Shown here piece after piece: positions 1-11,264 of a stretch of DNA of 64,000 nucleotides. Made by a program: the position numbers and the translations under genes. The DNA lies in NCBI RefSeq assembly GCF_020184175.1, contig NW_026083065.1:124001-188000 (forward strand), written 5' to 3'. A model generated the notes under the pieces. It saw nothing but the letters and a program-made list of their open reading frames with translations. It had not been told where the DNA came from and ran no database searches. The stretch comes from Aphis gossypii. Taxonomy: Eukaryota > Arthropoda > Insecta > Hemiptera > Aphididae. Each line of letters opens with the position of its first letter. Within the stretch, counting starts at the first letter, position 1.

Positions 1-77
1 TAAACAACAATATTTTGTTAAAAGAATATTGCATTTATATAAAATTATCTTTAGTATTTTACTTAATTTTCTTACAG

Positions 78-1520
78 GTAATCGAAAGTCGGCTTATTAT
101 ATACCAGATCTAATAGATGATGTTTTCCGCGTTTGTAAAGATTTTCCGTTATGGACCAGTGTGATGCAATCAATTTTCAAATCACCTTCCAAAATTGCCT
201 CTTCAGCAGTCGTCGAATGTAGTTTTAATGAATTAAAAAACCAAATTTTACGATTCGATATAAAACCCATGGCAGTAGATAAGTTTGTAATTAGTCATCT
301 TAAAAACATTGAAAGTAATGCTAAACTATTTCATAGCGCTCAACAAAGAAATATTTCTTCACAACAATACGTCAAAAATTCCCATGACGTCGATAAATCT
401 AAATTAAGTGATCGATCAGATTATAGTTCATCCGACACTGACGATTTATTAAAAAGTAATGATGAATCTGAAGAAAATGTTGAAACCGACAATTCTTTCA
501 ATAATTACGAGAACTGGAAAGGTAAAGGAAATGATGATCTGATAATTCCACATAAAAATAAAAAACCTAGATTAACAAAATACATGGATCCAGTTCCTGA
601 AATAGATCGAATTTTGTTAAACCGTAAAACGCGGTCTTCCAAGAATAACTTATTAAAAAATGGCAACATTCAAACACCACTTACTATTTCCAAAAAACGT
701 TTTCTGCTTCAAAATACATGTCCATTTGATTCGATAACTGTGTTAATTGCAATCGCATACAATGAGAACGAAAAGTATAAGAATTACTTGAACAATAGTA
801 CCAATGATTTATTGAAGTTCTGTAAAAAACTTGCTACGGAACCTGTTTCAAGGAATACTTATATAAGCCGTTTATCACTTCTTCGTAAGATTTTTCAAGA
901 AGATACTGGAATAACAGATATTTCACTGATTGATGCTAGATGCAATGTTAACTTTATTGCCACTAGCTTTTTGAAAGAATCGCCATCAGCTGAAGAACAT
1001 CGCCAATGCACAAATAAAAAATGTACAAATTCAAAAAATATATCTAGCCCAACAATAATATTACATACGAAACAACATGACTTAACACTTTTAGAGGATA
1101 GTTTAAAGTTGTATGTTGTTGGAAAATCAACAAATTGCATGGACACGAAGTGTAAGGGCATATTAGAAGTATCCAGAACACTACAAGACCATATATTCAT
1201 AGAAACAGACGTATTTACCGAAACAAAAAACTATATTCTGACGGATATTCCATTACACCTCAATATAAATAATGAAAGGTATGAAATAAATTACTAACTA
1301 TATCATTCAAAAAATTTAAATATTTAATCTAATTTTGGATATTTCTATCTGTTTTAGTTTCTTATTAAGTGGAGCAATAGGCTATGCATACGATCATTAC
1401 GTCACATATGTGCTACGTTTAAATGGATGGGAAGTTCATAATGATATGGAGAAAAGAATTAAGAGAGTTCCCGAAACGACTAAAATCAAGCCACATTTAG
1501 TTTTGTACACAAAGCAGTAA
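78..1520 (+). CDS. 3' part of a transposase-derived protein with a ubiquitin-protease-like C-terminal half (partial)
   Basis: Two exons are visible, 78-1278 and 1358-1520. The first is preceded by a pyrimidine-AG acceptor, and the intron between them is GT..AG and keeps the frame; the upstream exons lie outside the window. The first part (SAYYIPDLI, VVECSFNELKN) resembles the end of a transposase core. A charged Ser/Asp/Glu-rich linker follows. The last third has NTCPFDS, which looks like the cysteine box of C19-type peptidases, and exon 2 has DHYVTYVLR followed by NGWEVHND, which looks like the histidine/aspartate box. A C-x4-C and a CMDTKC pair lie between them. The function is not known; a degenerate ubiquitin-specific-protease fold on a domesticated or mobile transposase is inferred. 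The reading frame is clean, so it may be expressed. The gene starting at 59839 may be a relative. Confidence 0.6.
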
Positions 1521-1924
1521 TAATATATCAATATGTTTTATTTTTAATTCACATTTTATAGAATCTGTTTTCAATTTTCTTTAATTATTTTATATTGTAT
1601 TTAATGAGTATTACGTAAGTATTATTTAGGAAGTAAGACTTAAAAAGTATTTTTTTAATTTTTTATTTTCATTCATATTAAACAGTATCTTTTCAGATAT
1701 TAAGCTATGTATTTATTTATTTTATCTAAAAAAGGTTCTTACGGCGAAATTGGTAAAGTAAAATAAACTAATGAAGATAATTAGTAAATAGAATTTATAG
1801 TAGTTGATGTTTCATTATATAAATAATAATAAAAAAATACTTAATAAAAATATCTAATAAATTATAAAAGCAATCAAAAAAAAATAATAAAAATGACTAA
1901 AAAAAAATGATTAATTCTGTTTGG
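1521..1924. other. AT-rich 3' flank, no gene seen
   Basis: This stretch follows the stop codon at 1518-1520. It is strongly AT-rich with runs of A and T and several AATAAA-like signals. No open frame of note, repeat pair or RNA gene was recognised. Confidence 0.5.
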
Positions 1925-2330
1925 GAGGAGGGGGGTGTGCGATATATTTTTTAAATGTGCCATACGGACCATATTAAGATGGGTGAGAGGGTTAACTTCA
2001 TAGACGCTGGGGGCTGCGTGAATTCCCCCCCCTCAAATAAAAAAAATTTTTATAGCTAAAATAAAAGTTTTCAAATTCTGAAAACTTGTTTTCAAATGTT
2101 TTCGAATTATTTTCAAAAAAATGACGTAGGTTTGGAGTTGATTGGACAACATGGGGGGGCTGCGTGATTTTCGCCCCCCCAAATCAAAAAAAAAATTTGT
2201 TGCTAAAATAAAAGTTTTCAAATTCTGAAAACTTGTTTTCAAATGTTTTCAAATTAATTTCTAAAAAATGGGGTAGTTTTGGAAAAAATTAGAGAATGTG
2301 GGGGGGCCAACTTCACGGACGTTTTAAATC
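1925..2330. repeat. Tandem repeat of about 148 bp with G-runs
   Basis: A unit containing GGGGGCTGCGTGA, a C-run, and AAAGTTTTCAAATTCTGAA occurs at about 2008-2155 and again at about 2156-2300. A third, diverged start (GGGGGGGCCAACTTCACGG) lies near 2300, and a partial unit near 1920. An apparent open frame on the minus strand here only reflects the repeat. This is noncoding repeat DNA of unknown family. Confidence 0.75.
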
Positions 2331-2729
2331 GTGCTCTCGGTGCTAGCGCTTCTAGTGGACTATTTAAAAAAAACATGTACGATAATTAATATAATATAAT
2401 AACTTAGATCATATACTATAAATAGTATAATATGATCTAAGTATAATAATTAATATTATTATGATAAATTATCCACATAATAATATAATATTTTTATACC
2501 TAATTTATTAAATATTAAATAACTAATTAATTAAAATAGTAAATAATAAATATTTTTATTCAATAAACAAACATAATTGTTATTACCTAACAAATTCTAC
2601 AAAGTATTTAAAATATTATAACTAAAAATCAAAACAGTATTATATTTGTACCTAAAATATGGAGAAATTATATTTATTTTTATGGTTTAATTATGTGTTA
2701 AGAGGACGCTACACATGTATAAATTCGTC
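2331..2729. other. AT-rich spacer with an imperfect palindrome, no gene
   Basis: The stretch is AT-rich. An imperfect inverted repeat at about 2403-2441 begins CTTAGATCATATACTAT and ends with its near complement TGATCTAAG. Nothing coding was recognised. Confidence 0.5.
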
Positions 2730-3057
2730 CGTAAAAACCGTTTCGCGCGGGAAAGAACCGAGAAGGCTACAGTCATAACTAGAAGACGAAATTTTGACCA
2801 CATAATAAGGAGAACATTGACTGTGCAACGTTGTTTTTAATTTTTCGATATCACAAATACAAAAAAAGTTCTTATTGTATCAAAATTCATTATTTTTCCG
2901 TTTTTCAAACTAGAATAACTTTGTTTTAAGTTCTGATATCGAAAAAATAAAAACAACGTTGCACTGTCAATGTTCTCCTTATTAAGTGGTCAAAATTTCG
3001 TTTCTTAGTTATCATTGTAGCCTTCTCGGTTCTTTCCCTCGCGAAACAGTTTTTACG
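2730..3057. mobile_element. Foldback (long inverted repeat) element
   Basis: The arms at 2730-2853 and 2934-3057 are inverted copies of each other over about 124 bp with few mismatches, around an 80-bp loop. Both contain GAGAAGGCTAC and its complement, and AACGTTG near the loop. The arm is preceded by TTAAGAGGACGCTACACATG, which begins like the flank of the second foldback at 59132-59544. No coding capacity is present. It resembles a MITE-type foldback element; its family and target duplication were not resolved. Confidence 0.8.
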
Positions 3058-4122
3058 TAAAGCTTTCAATTTTATTGAATATTTATTGCTGTCATGTGCT
3101 GCTACCTGCTGGGCGTTATGGCAGCGGTCGCAATTTCCCCCACTACGTTAAAAAGTAAATTTCAATCGCGACTGTCTGGCACGGTCGTGTATCGGACGTC
3201 GCCACGTCGGTAACAATATTATAATATTATCGGCGACAGACGCTACCGCAAATAGTTCGTGCCGATTATGGTAAATAGTAAATATAATAATATATATATA
3301 TATAGGTTTTTTTTACATAGATTATGCCGATTATAGTTAACAGTAAATATAATAATATATACATATATAATATACAATGTATGTATGTATGTCATTATAC
3401 ATATAATAGTAAATAGCAATATGAATATTGTTGGCCTTGACGTTATACAAATAACAATAAATAAAAATATTATATACATATAGGTAAATATAATAATATA
3501 TTATTATATGTAATGTTATAGTAAATAGTAATATGAATTGTTGACGTTATAGAAATAACTATAAATAAAATTATTATAATCAGAAAATCGGCTGGTTTTT
3601 ATTTTATTTTTTTTCTACGCTCTACTGTACAGTAGGTATTAGTGGACCTCTAAGATAGAGTAAATCACTATAGGTAATAGACAAGAGTACCACACACGTA
3701 TTTTCCGTTCACATGTTCTGGTAGAAATGTAGAATACTGAATAGCTCTCACTTGGGTTACAGTAGTCGTACAATTTTCAAATTTTGCCAGCATAAGGATG
3801 ATAATAATATTCGTTCTTTTACGTTGGCTTTTTTCGATAGCTATAATACACTAATTTTAAATGCAATGATTCTATGATATGTATCATTATACAGGTACGA
3901 AAAACGATTCTGAACGGAGATGACTAGAATATATTTTTTACTGGGTGGTGAAAAAGGCGGTTTATGTTTTAATGACCTGATACCTGAATATTCCAAAATG
4001 AAATCATATACAGAAAAATAATTATGTCAATTTAAACAATTGGTGTGTTTTTTTTCATTTTACGCGCGAATTTTTGTTTTCGAAAAATTTAAACTTTAGA
4101 TCAATTTTTTTAATTGCAGGCA
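3058..4122. other. AT-rich noncoding stretch with simple repeats
   Basis: The sequence contains TA/TATAT microsatellites (about 3275-3400) and a repeated block around GTAAATAGTAATATGAAT (about 3408-3560). The minus-strand open frame at 3243-3479 is low-complexity Ile/Tyr-rich and is not supported as a gene. Nothing else was recognised. Confidence 0.5.
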
Positions 4123-4456
4123 GTAGGTGTAAAATGAGAGTTCTGGAACCTAACCACCCCTCTAACCACCCGCCGCCGATTTTGTCTAAGCATCCCTCTA
4201 ACCACCCGCCGCCGATTTTGTCTAACCACCCGCCGCCGTAGCTGAGCCGCCGCCGTCCCCACCACCGCGCCGCCTACGACCCCGCCACCGCCGTCCCCGC
4301 CCCCGCCCCCCCGCCGCCGCCGTCCCCGCCTCCGCCACATCCATCGCCATGGTTATCATATTATTGTACACGTACTATATTACCGTACTATATTACCGTA
4401 CACATATTAATGTATATTCAACAGTTATCATGCGCAGAACTTTTTTATCATATTAT
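4123..4456 (-). repeat. GC-rich repeat, uninterrupted copy
   Basis: The block runs from CAGTAGGTGTAAAATGAGAG through a GC-rich core of CCGCCG/CCCC repeats to TTCAACAGTTATCATGCG and GCAGAAC. The same sequence occurs in inverted orientation at 24066-24345, and its last part at 19238-19257. The P-type transposon separates those two pieces. The open frame over the GC-rich core is a low-complexity artefact. The copy therefore records the empty target site of that transposon at 4434-4440. Confidence 0.8.
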
Positions 4457-4713
4457 TGTACTCACATCATGTAAATGCTTGGCTAGTAAGTTTTCATATG
4501 GCCGTGTAATTTTTCTTTAAATGTATCAGTTTTGATGATACATGTCAATGGGGTAGAATAGTAGCGGGGGAATATATGTTTGGTTACGTTTGTACATATC
4601 CCGGTTCGATTCTATCCCAGAATATTATATTTTTTATGCAAAATATTTGTAAGTGAAAATAAAAAGTATAAATTCCAAAATAAATATAAATTCTGTGAAC
4701 AATTATAGTCAGA

Positions 4714-4814
4714 CGCTATCTATCCCTGTTGTTATCACATATTATTACCATTTGAAAAATTATAGTATAACAAGCATGTAGAGTATTGTCTGCATTACAA
4801 ACAATAGTATTATT
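4714..4814 (+). repeat. Left terminal inverted repeat of element A
   Basis: About 101 bp beginning CGCTATCTATCCCTGTTGTT match the reverse complement of 19124-19224 with about two mismatches. A short further match (AGAAATCCCTA) occurs inside both ends, so the original repeat may have been longer. Confidence 0.9.
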
Positions 4815-5259
4815 CTATAAGATGTATTTAGAATATTGTAGTTATACTAAATATATTTGTATAATCAAACAAAATGTAGATGAAACCTGCAATACCTCAA
4901 TGACCACCATAGATCGTCACCGCGTATTCTCCCACATTTAAATTAAAAAGTTCGTGTCTGAATACACAGCTCACTAAAAAAGAAATCCCTAACAAACAAT
5001 AGTATAGGTAAGTATCCGTCTGTCTAGACTCTATTTAATTCATATAATATACCCTGGGTCATTTAAGTCAAATGTATCCTAAGATTTCGAAAACCAGAGT
5101 TTTCGAAATTAGTTGTATTTTTATCGATCAACAAGCAACATCACATTTCTACATTTTCTTTAGATTTTTTTTCTTTTAAATATGGATCTCATGACACGTA
5201 AGTACCTTTATAGTTTTTTTTTTTTTATATTTAGCTAAGTTATATAAATCATATATAAA
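4815..5259. promoter_or_regulatory. Element A 5' internal region, no clear gene
   Basis: This AT-rich stretch lies between the left TIR and the first open frames. A short ATG frame at 5182 ends at a GTAAGT donor-like site after a few codons, but it does not join in frame to the following open frame. Promoter or leader function is inferred from position only. Confidence 0.3.
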
Positions 5260-5451
5260 ATGTGTTACAAATTAAATAATACGTCGTTGGGTTTTACGAT
5301 ACTATTTGATCGAAAAACACTAATGTATTCTATTGTTATCGAAAATGTCCTGTCCCAACCGGTCTATTCTCGACACGTGCCGGTCAGTTTCAGGAATTTT
5401 ATCGATGCTCTGTTCAATACAATGATACCCAAAATAGTTAAAAATCTATAG
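5260..5451 (+). CDS. Small hypothetical protein (63 aa)
   Basis: An ATG-initiated frame encodes 63 residues with a middle part (FDRKTLMYSIVIEN) that is not low-complexity. It lies inside element A, upstream of the zinc-finger exon of the polymerase gene and in the same direction. No family was recognised, and no counterpart was found in the corresponding part of element C. It could be a real small element gene, an exon of a longer spliced gene, or a chance frame. Confidence 0.3.
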   Translation: MCYKLNNTSLGFTILFDRKTLMYSIVIENVLSQPVYSRHVPVSFRNFIDALFNTMIPKIVKNL

Positions 5452-5643
5452 TGATATACCTAATTCCCAAATAATATTTTACCTAACCCTGGCTTAATTT
5501 ATCTTCACCACCGCAAATGCTAAGACACTTGCTCCGTTATCCGTCGATGTACGTTCAGTCTGTTCTAGACAACCATTTCGTACGTACTATCTCCGCGTTT
5601 TCACACAACAATTTTTCCAAGTGCCTAATCACTTTATTTAAAC

Positions 5644-8600
5644 ATGTTTAAATGCGATAAGTGTCCATCGGTTTTTAACGCGAAGCGTAATTTGTTAACT
5701 CATAAAAAAACTCATCTCGGAATTCGATTCCAATGCACTATTTGCCTTACGATATTTAAAAACAAGTCACATCTTAATAGACATCAAAAAACACATACCG
5801 GTATACGTTTTCCGTGCACTATTTGCCCAACGACATTTAAATACAAGTCACATCTTAATAGACACCATAAAAATGTTCATGGTACGTATTTATATAATAT
5901 TATTTTTCATCATTCATGATATTAATTTATAATAATAATTTTTTCAAGGTATCATTAACGTACCTGCTCATCGTCAACCCGCCGCACGTGAAGATATACA
6001 GATAGCACCGCAAATAACTGTTCCAGATATACCAGCTGGTGGTTCAAACATGTTATCTGATGACGATATTTGTATGCTTGCAATGGACGCATATGAAATG
6101 CTAGACGCTAATACAGGTATTTATATTTTATCACTCGCGACATTTTCGACAACACATTTTTAGATATTAATTAGGTTTATTATTTTTTAAAGATTCTTAC
6201 ACTACAACCGATAACGGAAAACGTACTTCTTCCGCAAACACTACGTCTGCTATCAGAGCTAAAAAAGCACGTTTACTTCTTGTACAGTCTCCCGGCTTTA
6301 TCGAAATTTCGTCTTCTGCAAATAGAAAAGTTGTATGGTATTACGCAAAAAATATCGAAAACATTCAAAACTATATTGAATTTTTTAATTCGATTAAATC
6401 AGAATTAGTCGAGTTACTTAAATCACAAGCGTCTAAACATCCAATCAAGTTTAATTTAAAGCTGGAAGCTACATACAATATTCCAAATGTTGATAATACA
6501 TCAGAGAACCGTTCATTTAAGACCTCAGCTAGACCGATTTTTGCCGAAACTGGTGTACGGGAAATTGTTGAAGAAGGCATTATAAAATTAATGGCTGAAC
6601 AAGACGAATATTCTAGCAAGGGAAGTGGTTATACGCTACAGTGTATTGACTGAATATTATTAGGTGTTTATCAATATACGCCTATGAGCGCATCGTCTTA
6701 TATTCCGTTACCGGACTTCATTGAAAAGAAAAAAGCTGTAATCAACCCGCAAAACTCAGACCAACAGTGCTTCAAGTGGGCAATTTTAGCAAAACACGTT
6801 ACGGGATCGAATAAACAACGTATAGAAAATTATACAACGCACGAAGAAAAATATAATTTTTCCGGTCTCACGTTCCCAACAAAATTACATCAGGTTAACA
6901 TTTTCGAAAAAAATAATCCTAATGTAACTGTCAATGTTTACGGACTCGAAAAACATTTCCAACCACCGCAAAAATTTCCGAAATATGAAGTGTTTCCATT
7001 GAAGGTGGTAGATGAAGAAAAAACAGATCATTTCGACTTGTTACTAATAACCGATGATGATGAAAATTCTCATTTTACCTACATCTCTAATTTTTCCCGA
7101 CTGGTGCGATCACAGAAAACCCGACATAATGGACGTGCTGTATTTTGTAAACGGTGCTTTACATCGTTTGAACCTCTAAATATTAATAAATATGAATTAA
7201 ATGAACGCATACGATTTGAAGAACACAAGTTAATATGCGGAACACACAAACCAATTTTACCTCGAATGCCTGCTCCCGGATCGATGTTAGAATTCGACGC
7301 ATGGAAAAAAACTCAACGACATCCGATAGTTATATATGCTGATTTTGAAGCACTACTAAGAAAATCCGATGAAAAATGTGGAAATAATACAAAAGCTATT
7401 CAAAAACACGAGGCCATGAGTTATGCTTTTATGGTTAAAGCAAATAACGACGTTCCCGCAGAACTGCTTGAACAATTTAATATTCCAACTCCACCTATAA
7501 TTTTTCGTGGCGATGAAGATAATCAGAATGTGGGTGAACATTTTGTGAAGAGTATCGTTGAAATAGCTGAAAACATTGAAAAATTACTACAAACCAACAT
7601 ACCCATAACCTTTACTGCAGAACAACAACAAGCACATAATTTATGTAAGACATGTAATTTATGTAAAAACGGTTTCTCTGTGGGAAACCATAAAGTTGCT
7701 GATCACTGTCACTTATCGGGTAAATTTCGACAAACATTGTGTAATACCTGCAACCTCAAGCTTCAAACACCAAATTTTGTACCATGTTTTTTTCACAATT
7801 TATCGAATTATGATGCACATTTTATTGTAACCGAACTCGGTCTCGATGTGAAAAAAATTTCTGTTATACCAAACAGTGAAGAAAAATTCATTTCATTTTC
7901 AAAACACGTTTCCAACAACTTTTCAATACGGTTCATCGACACATTAAGATTTATGGCTTCAAGTTTATCAACACTCTCGGAAAATTTATTAACACCAGGG
8001 TTCGAAAAGTTTAGAGAAACAGCTAAACATTTTAATATCGCAGACTTGCCACTCGTTACTCGTAAAGGTGTTTACCCTTATGAGTATACGGATGGTTGGA
8101 ACAAGCTGGAGCAAACCAATTTACCAGAGAAAGCAGATTTCTACAGTACACTGACAGAATCAAATATACAAGAAGAAGATTATGAACATGCAAAAACTGT
8201 TTGGAGTCACTTTGGATGCAAGACTTTGGGTGAATACAGTGATCTATATCTGAAAATTGATGTTTTATTGTTGGCTGACGTGTTTGAGAACTTCAGAGAC
8301 CTATGTTTAACCACATACTGTTTGGACCCATCTTTTTACTATACAGCACCAGGATTCTCCTTTGATTGTATGTTAAAATATACCAGAGTCAAATTAGAGT
8401 TACTCTCAGAGTATGATATGCTGCTGATGATTGAAAAGGGTAATTATAATAATTATATATAAAAATTTACATTTATAATATATAAATTTTTTATAGGAAT
8501 TCGAGGCGGTTTGACACAAGCAAGTATGAGGTATGCTAAAGCTAATAATGAAAAGACCCCAGATTATGATCCAACAAAGTCCAAATCATGGTTAATTTAT

Positions 8601-10154
8601 CAAGATTGTAAGTAAACATATACATATATTTTAATTATTTTTTAATATTAATTTTTTTTTTTTAGGTAATAATCTGTACGGTTGGGCAATGTCGCAACAC
8701 ATGCCCTATGGTGGTTTTAAGTGGGTTGAACCTAAGCTAGAAGGGCTGAATGATTTGAACGATACATCACCCATCGGACGGATATAAGGAAGTTGACATT
8801 ACTTATCCAAAAGAACTCCATGATAAACACAACGACTTACCTTTCCTTCCTCAAAACGGTATCCCAGCTGGTTCAAAAGTTAAAAAACTTATGGCAACAC
8901 TTCAGTCGAAAAAAAACTATATTATTCATTACCGAAACCTCCAACAAGCTATAGCCAATGGACTCATAGTTGAAAAAGTAAATGTATAAATGTTTTTATT
9001 TTACATTTATAATATAATTATTTTTTATTATAGGTTCATAGAGTAGTTCAGTTTAATCAATCACCATGGCTGGCTCCATACATAGCACTAAACACAGAGA
9101 TGCGAAAAAAAGCAGCAAATGACTTTGAGAAAGACTTTTTCAAACTTTTAAATAATGCGGTTTTTGGGAAAACCATGGAGTCTATGCGGAAAAGAATAAA
9201 AATGGAACTGGTGTCTAGTGATCGTCGTTTACAAAAACTGATAAATCAGTCAACATTCAAACACTGTACTACATACAATGAAACTCTAAATGCAGTTGCA
9301 TTAGAAAACAAAATCATTGATTTTTGTAAACCTATTTATATAGGTAGGTAAATATAAACATTTTAATTTTTTTTTATTGTCATATTAATATTTTAAATTT
9401 TTTATCAGGTTTTGCAGTGCTGGAAATTTCCAAGTATTTAATGTATGACTATCACTATAACGTAATGCAGAAACATTATGATGATAAAATTGAGCTCATG
9501 TATACAGATACAGGTAAATTATTATTATTATTAATTTATTATTTTAGTTTCATTGGTATACTTTTATTAATTTAATTTATTATTTTAGATTCATTGGTGT
9601 ACTATATTCAAACTGATGATTTTTACAATGATCTGTTGAACAATCCAAACTTGATGAATCGAATGGACACTGCAAATCTACCCCGTGACCACCCGTGTTA
9701 CATTGCTGAGAGAAAGAAGATTCCTGGGCTATTTTCTGATGAAACCGATGGACGTATTATGAGAGAGTTTTGTGCTCTCCGTGCAAAGTCCTACGCTTAC
9801 ATTTTAGAAGATAAGGAGAAAATCAAAGCAAAAGGAATCCGTGGACATGTTGTTAGAAACCATATGACCTTTCAAGATCATAAACGGTGTTTGTTTGGTG
9901 ATACCAGTTTGGAAGTAACAACGTCAAACGTCTCTATCCGTTCATTCAAGCACAAATTAAAGACCATCAAATCCGATAAATTAACTTACAACAGTTTTGA
10001 TGATAAAAGGGTTATACTTGAAGACAAAGTACACACCCTAGCTCATGGACACTATTCTATAGAGTGAGTATATAAATATATATATTTTAATTATTTTTTA
10101 ATTAATAATTTTGAATTTTATAGGGAGGAACTCGAAGCAGAACTAGATAGTTAG
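5644..10154 (+). pseudogene. polB: Element A protein-primed DNA polymerase B, spliced, with zinc-finger N-terminus (disrupted)
   Basis: Nine exons are inferred: 5644-5881, 5951-6116, 6193-8439, 8497-8607, 8666-8977, 9034-9343, 9409-9513, 9589-10063 and 10124-10154, all with GT..AG introns. Exon 1 has three C2H2 zinc fingers. The core shows ExoI YADFEA (about 7335), ExoII NLSNYDAH (about 7797), ExoIII YLKID (8247-8261), an HNH/endonuclease-VII-like zinc segment (ADHCHLSGK ... CNTCN), motif A NNLYG, motif B LLNNAVFGK and motif C DTDS. Motifs A and C are each split by an intron. A TGA stop at 6651-6653 and a frameshift near 8772-8787 disrupt the gene. It would replicate the element's linear DNA from protein-primed ends. 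Two exons have a partner intron missing in copies B and C. Confidence 0.9.
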
Positions 10155-10459
10155 TTTTTTGTAAAGATTATTTCTGTATGTATAATTTTTTATACTTGTT
10201 TAATTTTTGTAAATATTTTTTCTATGTCATATTTTTGTACTTGTATATTTTACTTTAAACCATTTTCTTTGATAGTTAGTAGTATATATTTGTAAAGATT
10301 ATTTCTGTATGTATAATTTTTCCTATGTCATATTTTTGTACTTGTATATTTTACTTTAAACCATTTTCTTTGATAGTTAGTATGGTATAGAAATAAAACT
10401 CAATTTTGAAATAAAAAAATATGTTGTTTATTTGAAATAAAAAAACATGATTACAATTT
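10155..10459. terminator. Convergent 3' region with a tandem duplication and poly(A) signals
   Basis: The polymerase gene and the minus-strand 156-aa gene converge here. A block starting GTAAAGATTATTTCTGTATG and ending TTTCTTTGATAGTTAG occurs twice in tandem (about 10160-10265 and 10290-10380). AATAAAA at about 10391 and an AATAAA-like signal in the opposite direction fit the polyadenylation of both genes. No gene is visible. Confidence 0.5.
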
Positions 10460-10930
10460 TTATGAATTATTTACAAACCATTTTCTTAAAGCAAACACTT
10501 TATAAAATGTACAATATTTAGGATTTAAGTCCTTATGAAAGATACAACAAGGTAAATTTTCTTCATCACATATTTGATCCAGTCGAGGACAACCCAAGTC
10601 TTCAATGTTGATGACTGCAACGTGTGGTATATACTCTATAAGTAGTTGTTTTTTCTGTTCGCCTTTGGTGTAAATACAGTCAAACTTTAACGAATTCAAT
10701 ATTCTGCCAAGTTCTTCATACTCAATATCACCATAATCTATAGATAGCTGATGAAAATTTTGTAGCCACTTGTTAGTTTTTCGACGTTTATTATCTTGGT
10801 TAGATTTTGAATTTTTAAAAATCCAGTGTTGAGTAGCCCATGTTTCTGTGTCTACAATAGACATCTCTTTAATCATATATTTGTTATTCGCTCCAAGAAT
10901 GCATTGAATGTCAATGATGCCTGTAGACAT
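10460..10930 (-). CDS. Conserved element protein, 'DIQC' family (156 aa)
   Basis: An intact frame starts at ATG 10930. Homologues occur at the same place in element B (39252-39734) and element C (56065-56568). Shared blocks are DIQCILGANNKYMIKEMSIVD near the N-terminus, QHWIFK, NxHQLS, EYEELGRILNSL, a 'YxKGEQKK' segment, CPRLDQ, and a C-terminal CCIFHK...C...KVFALRKWF. Conserved Asp, Glu, His and paired Cys suggest an enzymatic or metal-binding fold, perhaps RNase H-like, but I do not recognise a characterised family. Strong conservation in three copies, downstream of polymerase and near integrase, points to a role in replication or integration. It is the first gene of the minus-strand block, counted from the polymerase end. 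Confidence 0.75.
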   Translation of the reverse strand: MSTGIIDIQCILGANNKYMIKEMSIVDTETWATQHWIFKNSKSNQDNKRRKTNKWLQNFHQLSIDYGDIEYEELGRILNSLKFDCIYTKGEQKKQLLIEYIPHVAVINIEDLGCPRLDQICDEENLPCCIFHKDLNPKYCTFYKVFALRKWFVNNS

Positions 10931-11244
10931 TATGGCTTGTCTTTAAAATAAGTTTCAATAGTATTGAGTTGACTATGTATAGCAGGTAATGTTTTTTTCA
11001 AATCGTTTACAGCTTCTAGAATAGTTTGTAATGTAACTTCAGCTTTTATCATATGCTCTGTTATATCTAAACACGTTAATTCCAACTTTTCTGTTTGTTC
11101 TTCTTGTAATTGAATAGATGTATGATTTTCTTCAATTAAATGTTCAATTTTATTTTATTTATCCGAATATGATTTAATCGATTGCTCAAGATTTGAATTA
11201 ATTTTTTTTTATTTCACCAGACTGAGAACTACCGAACACGTTCA
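10931..11244 (-). pseudogene. Decayed coiled-coil protein gene of element A
   Basis: The frame starts at ATG 11244 with MNVFGSS, matching the start of the intact coiled-coil gene of element C (MDVFGSS at 56910) and resembling that of element B (MDIF at 37674). It meets stops after about 15 codons, and several short frames follow that keep heptad-like Leu/Ile spacing. The position immediately after integrase is the same in all three elements. The product was probably a small trimeric or dimeric coiled-coil structural or accessory protein; this is inference. Confidence 0.6.
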
Positions 11245-11264
11245 TAGTAGAAACTCAACTAAAG

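Noticed and set aside
4110..4340. Arg/Gly-rich open frame on the minus strand (and its counterpart at 24134)
   Set aside because: It follows a GC-rich simple repeat present in inverted copies; composition and the repeat context explain the frame.
4705..4713. Target-site duplication of element A
   Set aside because: The bases outside the left and right TIRs do not match over 5-6 bp in any register I tried.
5260..5451. Assignment of the 63-aa frame to a PC4-like coactivator
   Set aside because: The resemblance is limited to a few residues and no conserved motif could be confirmed.
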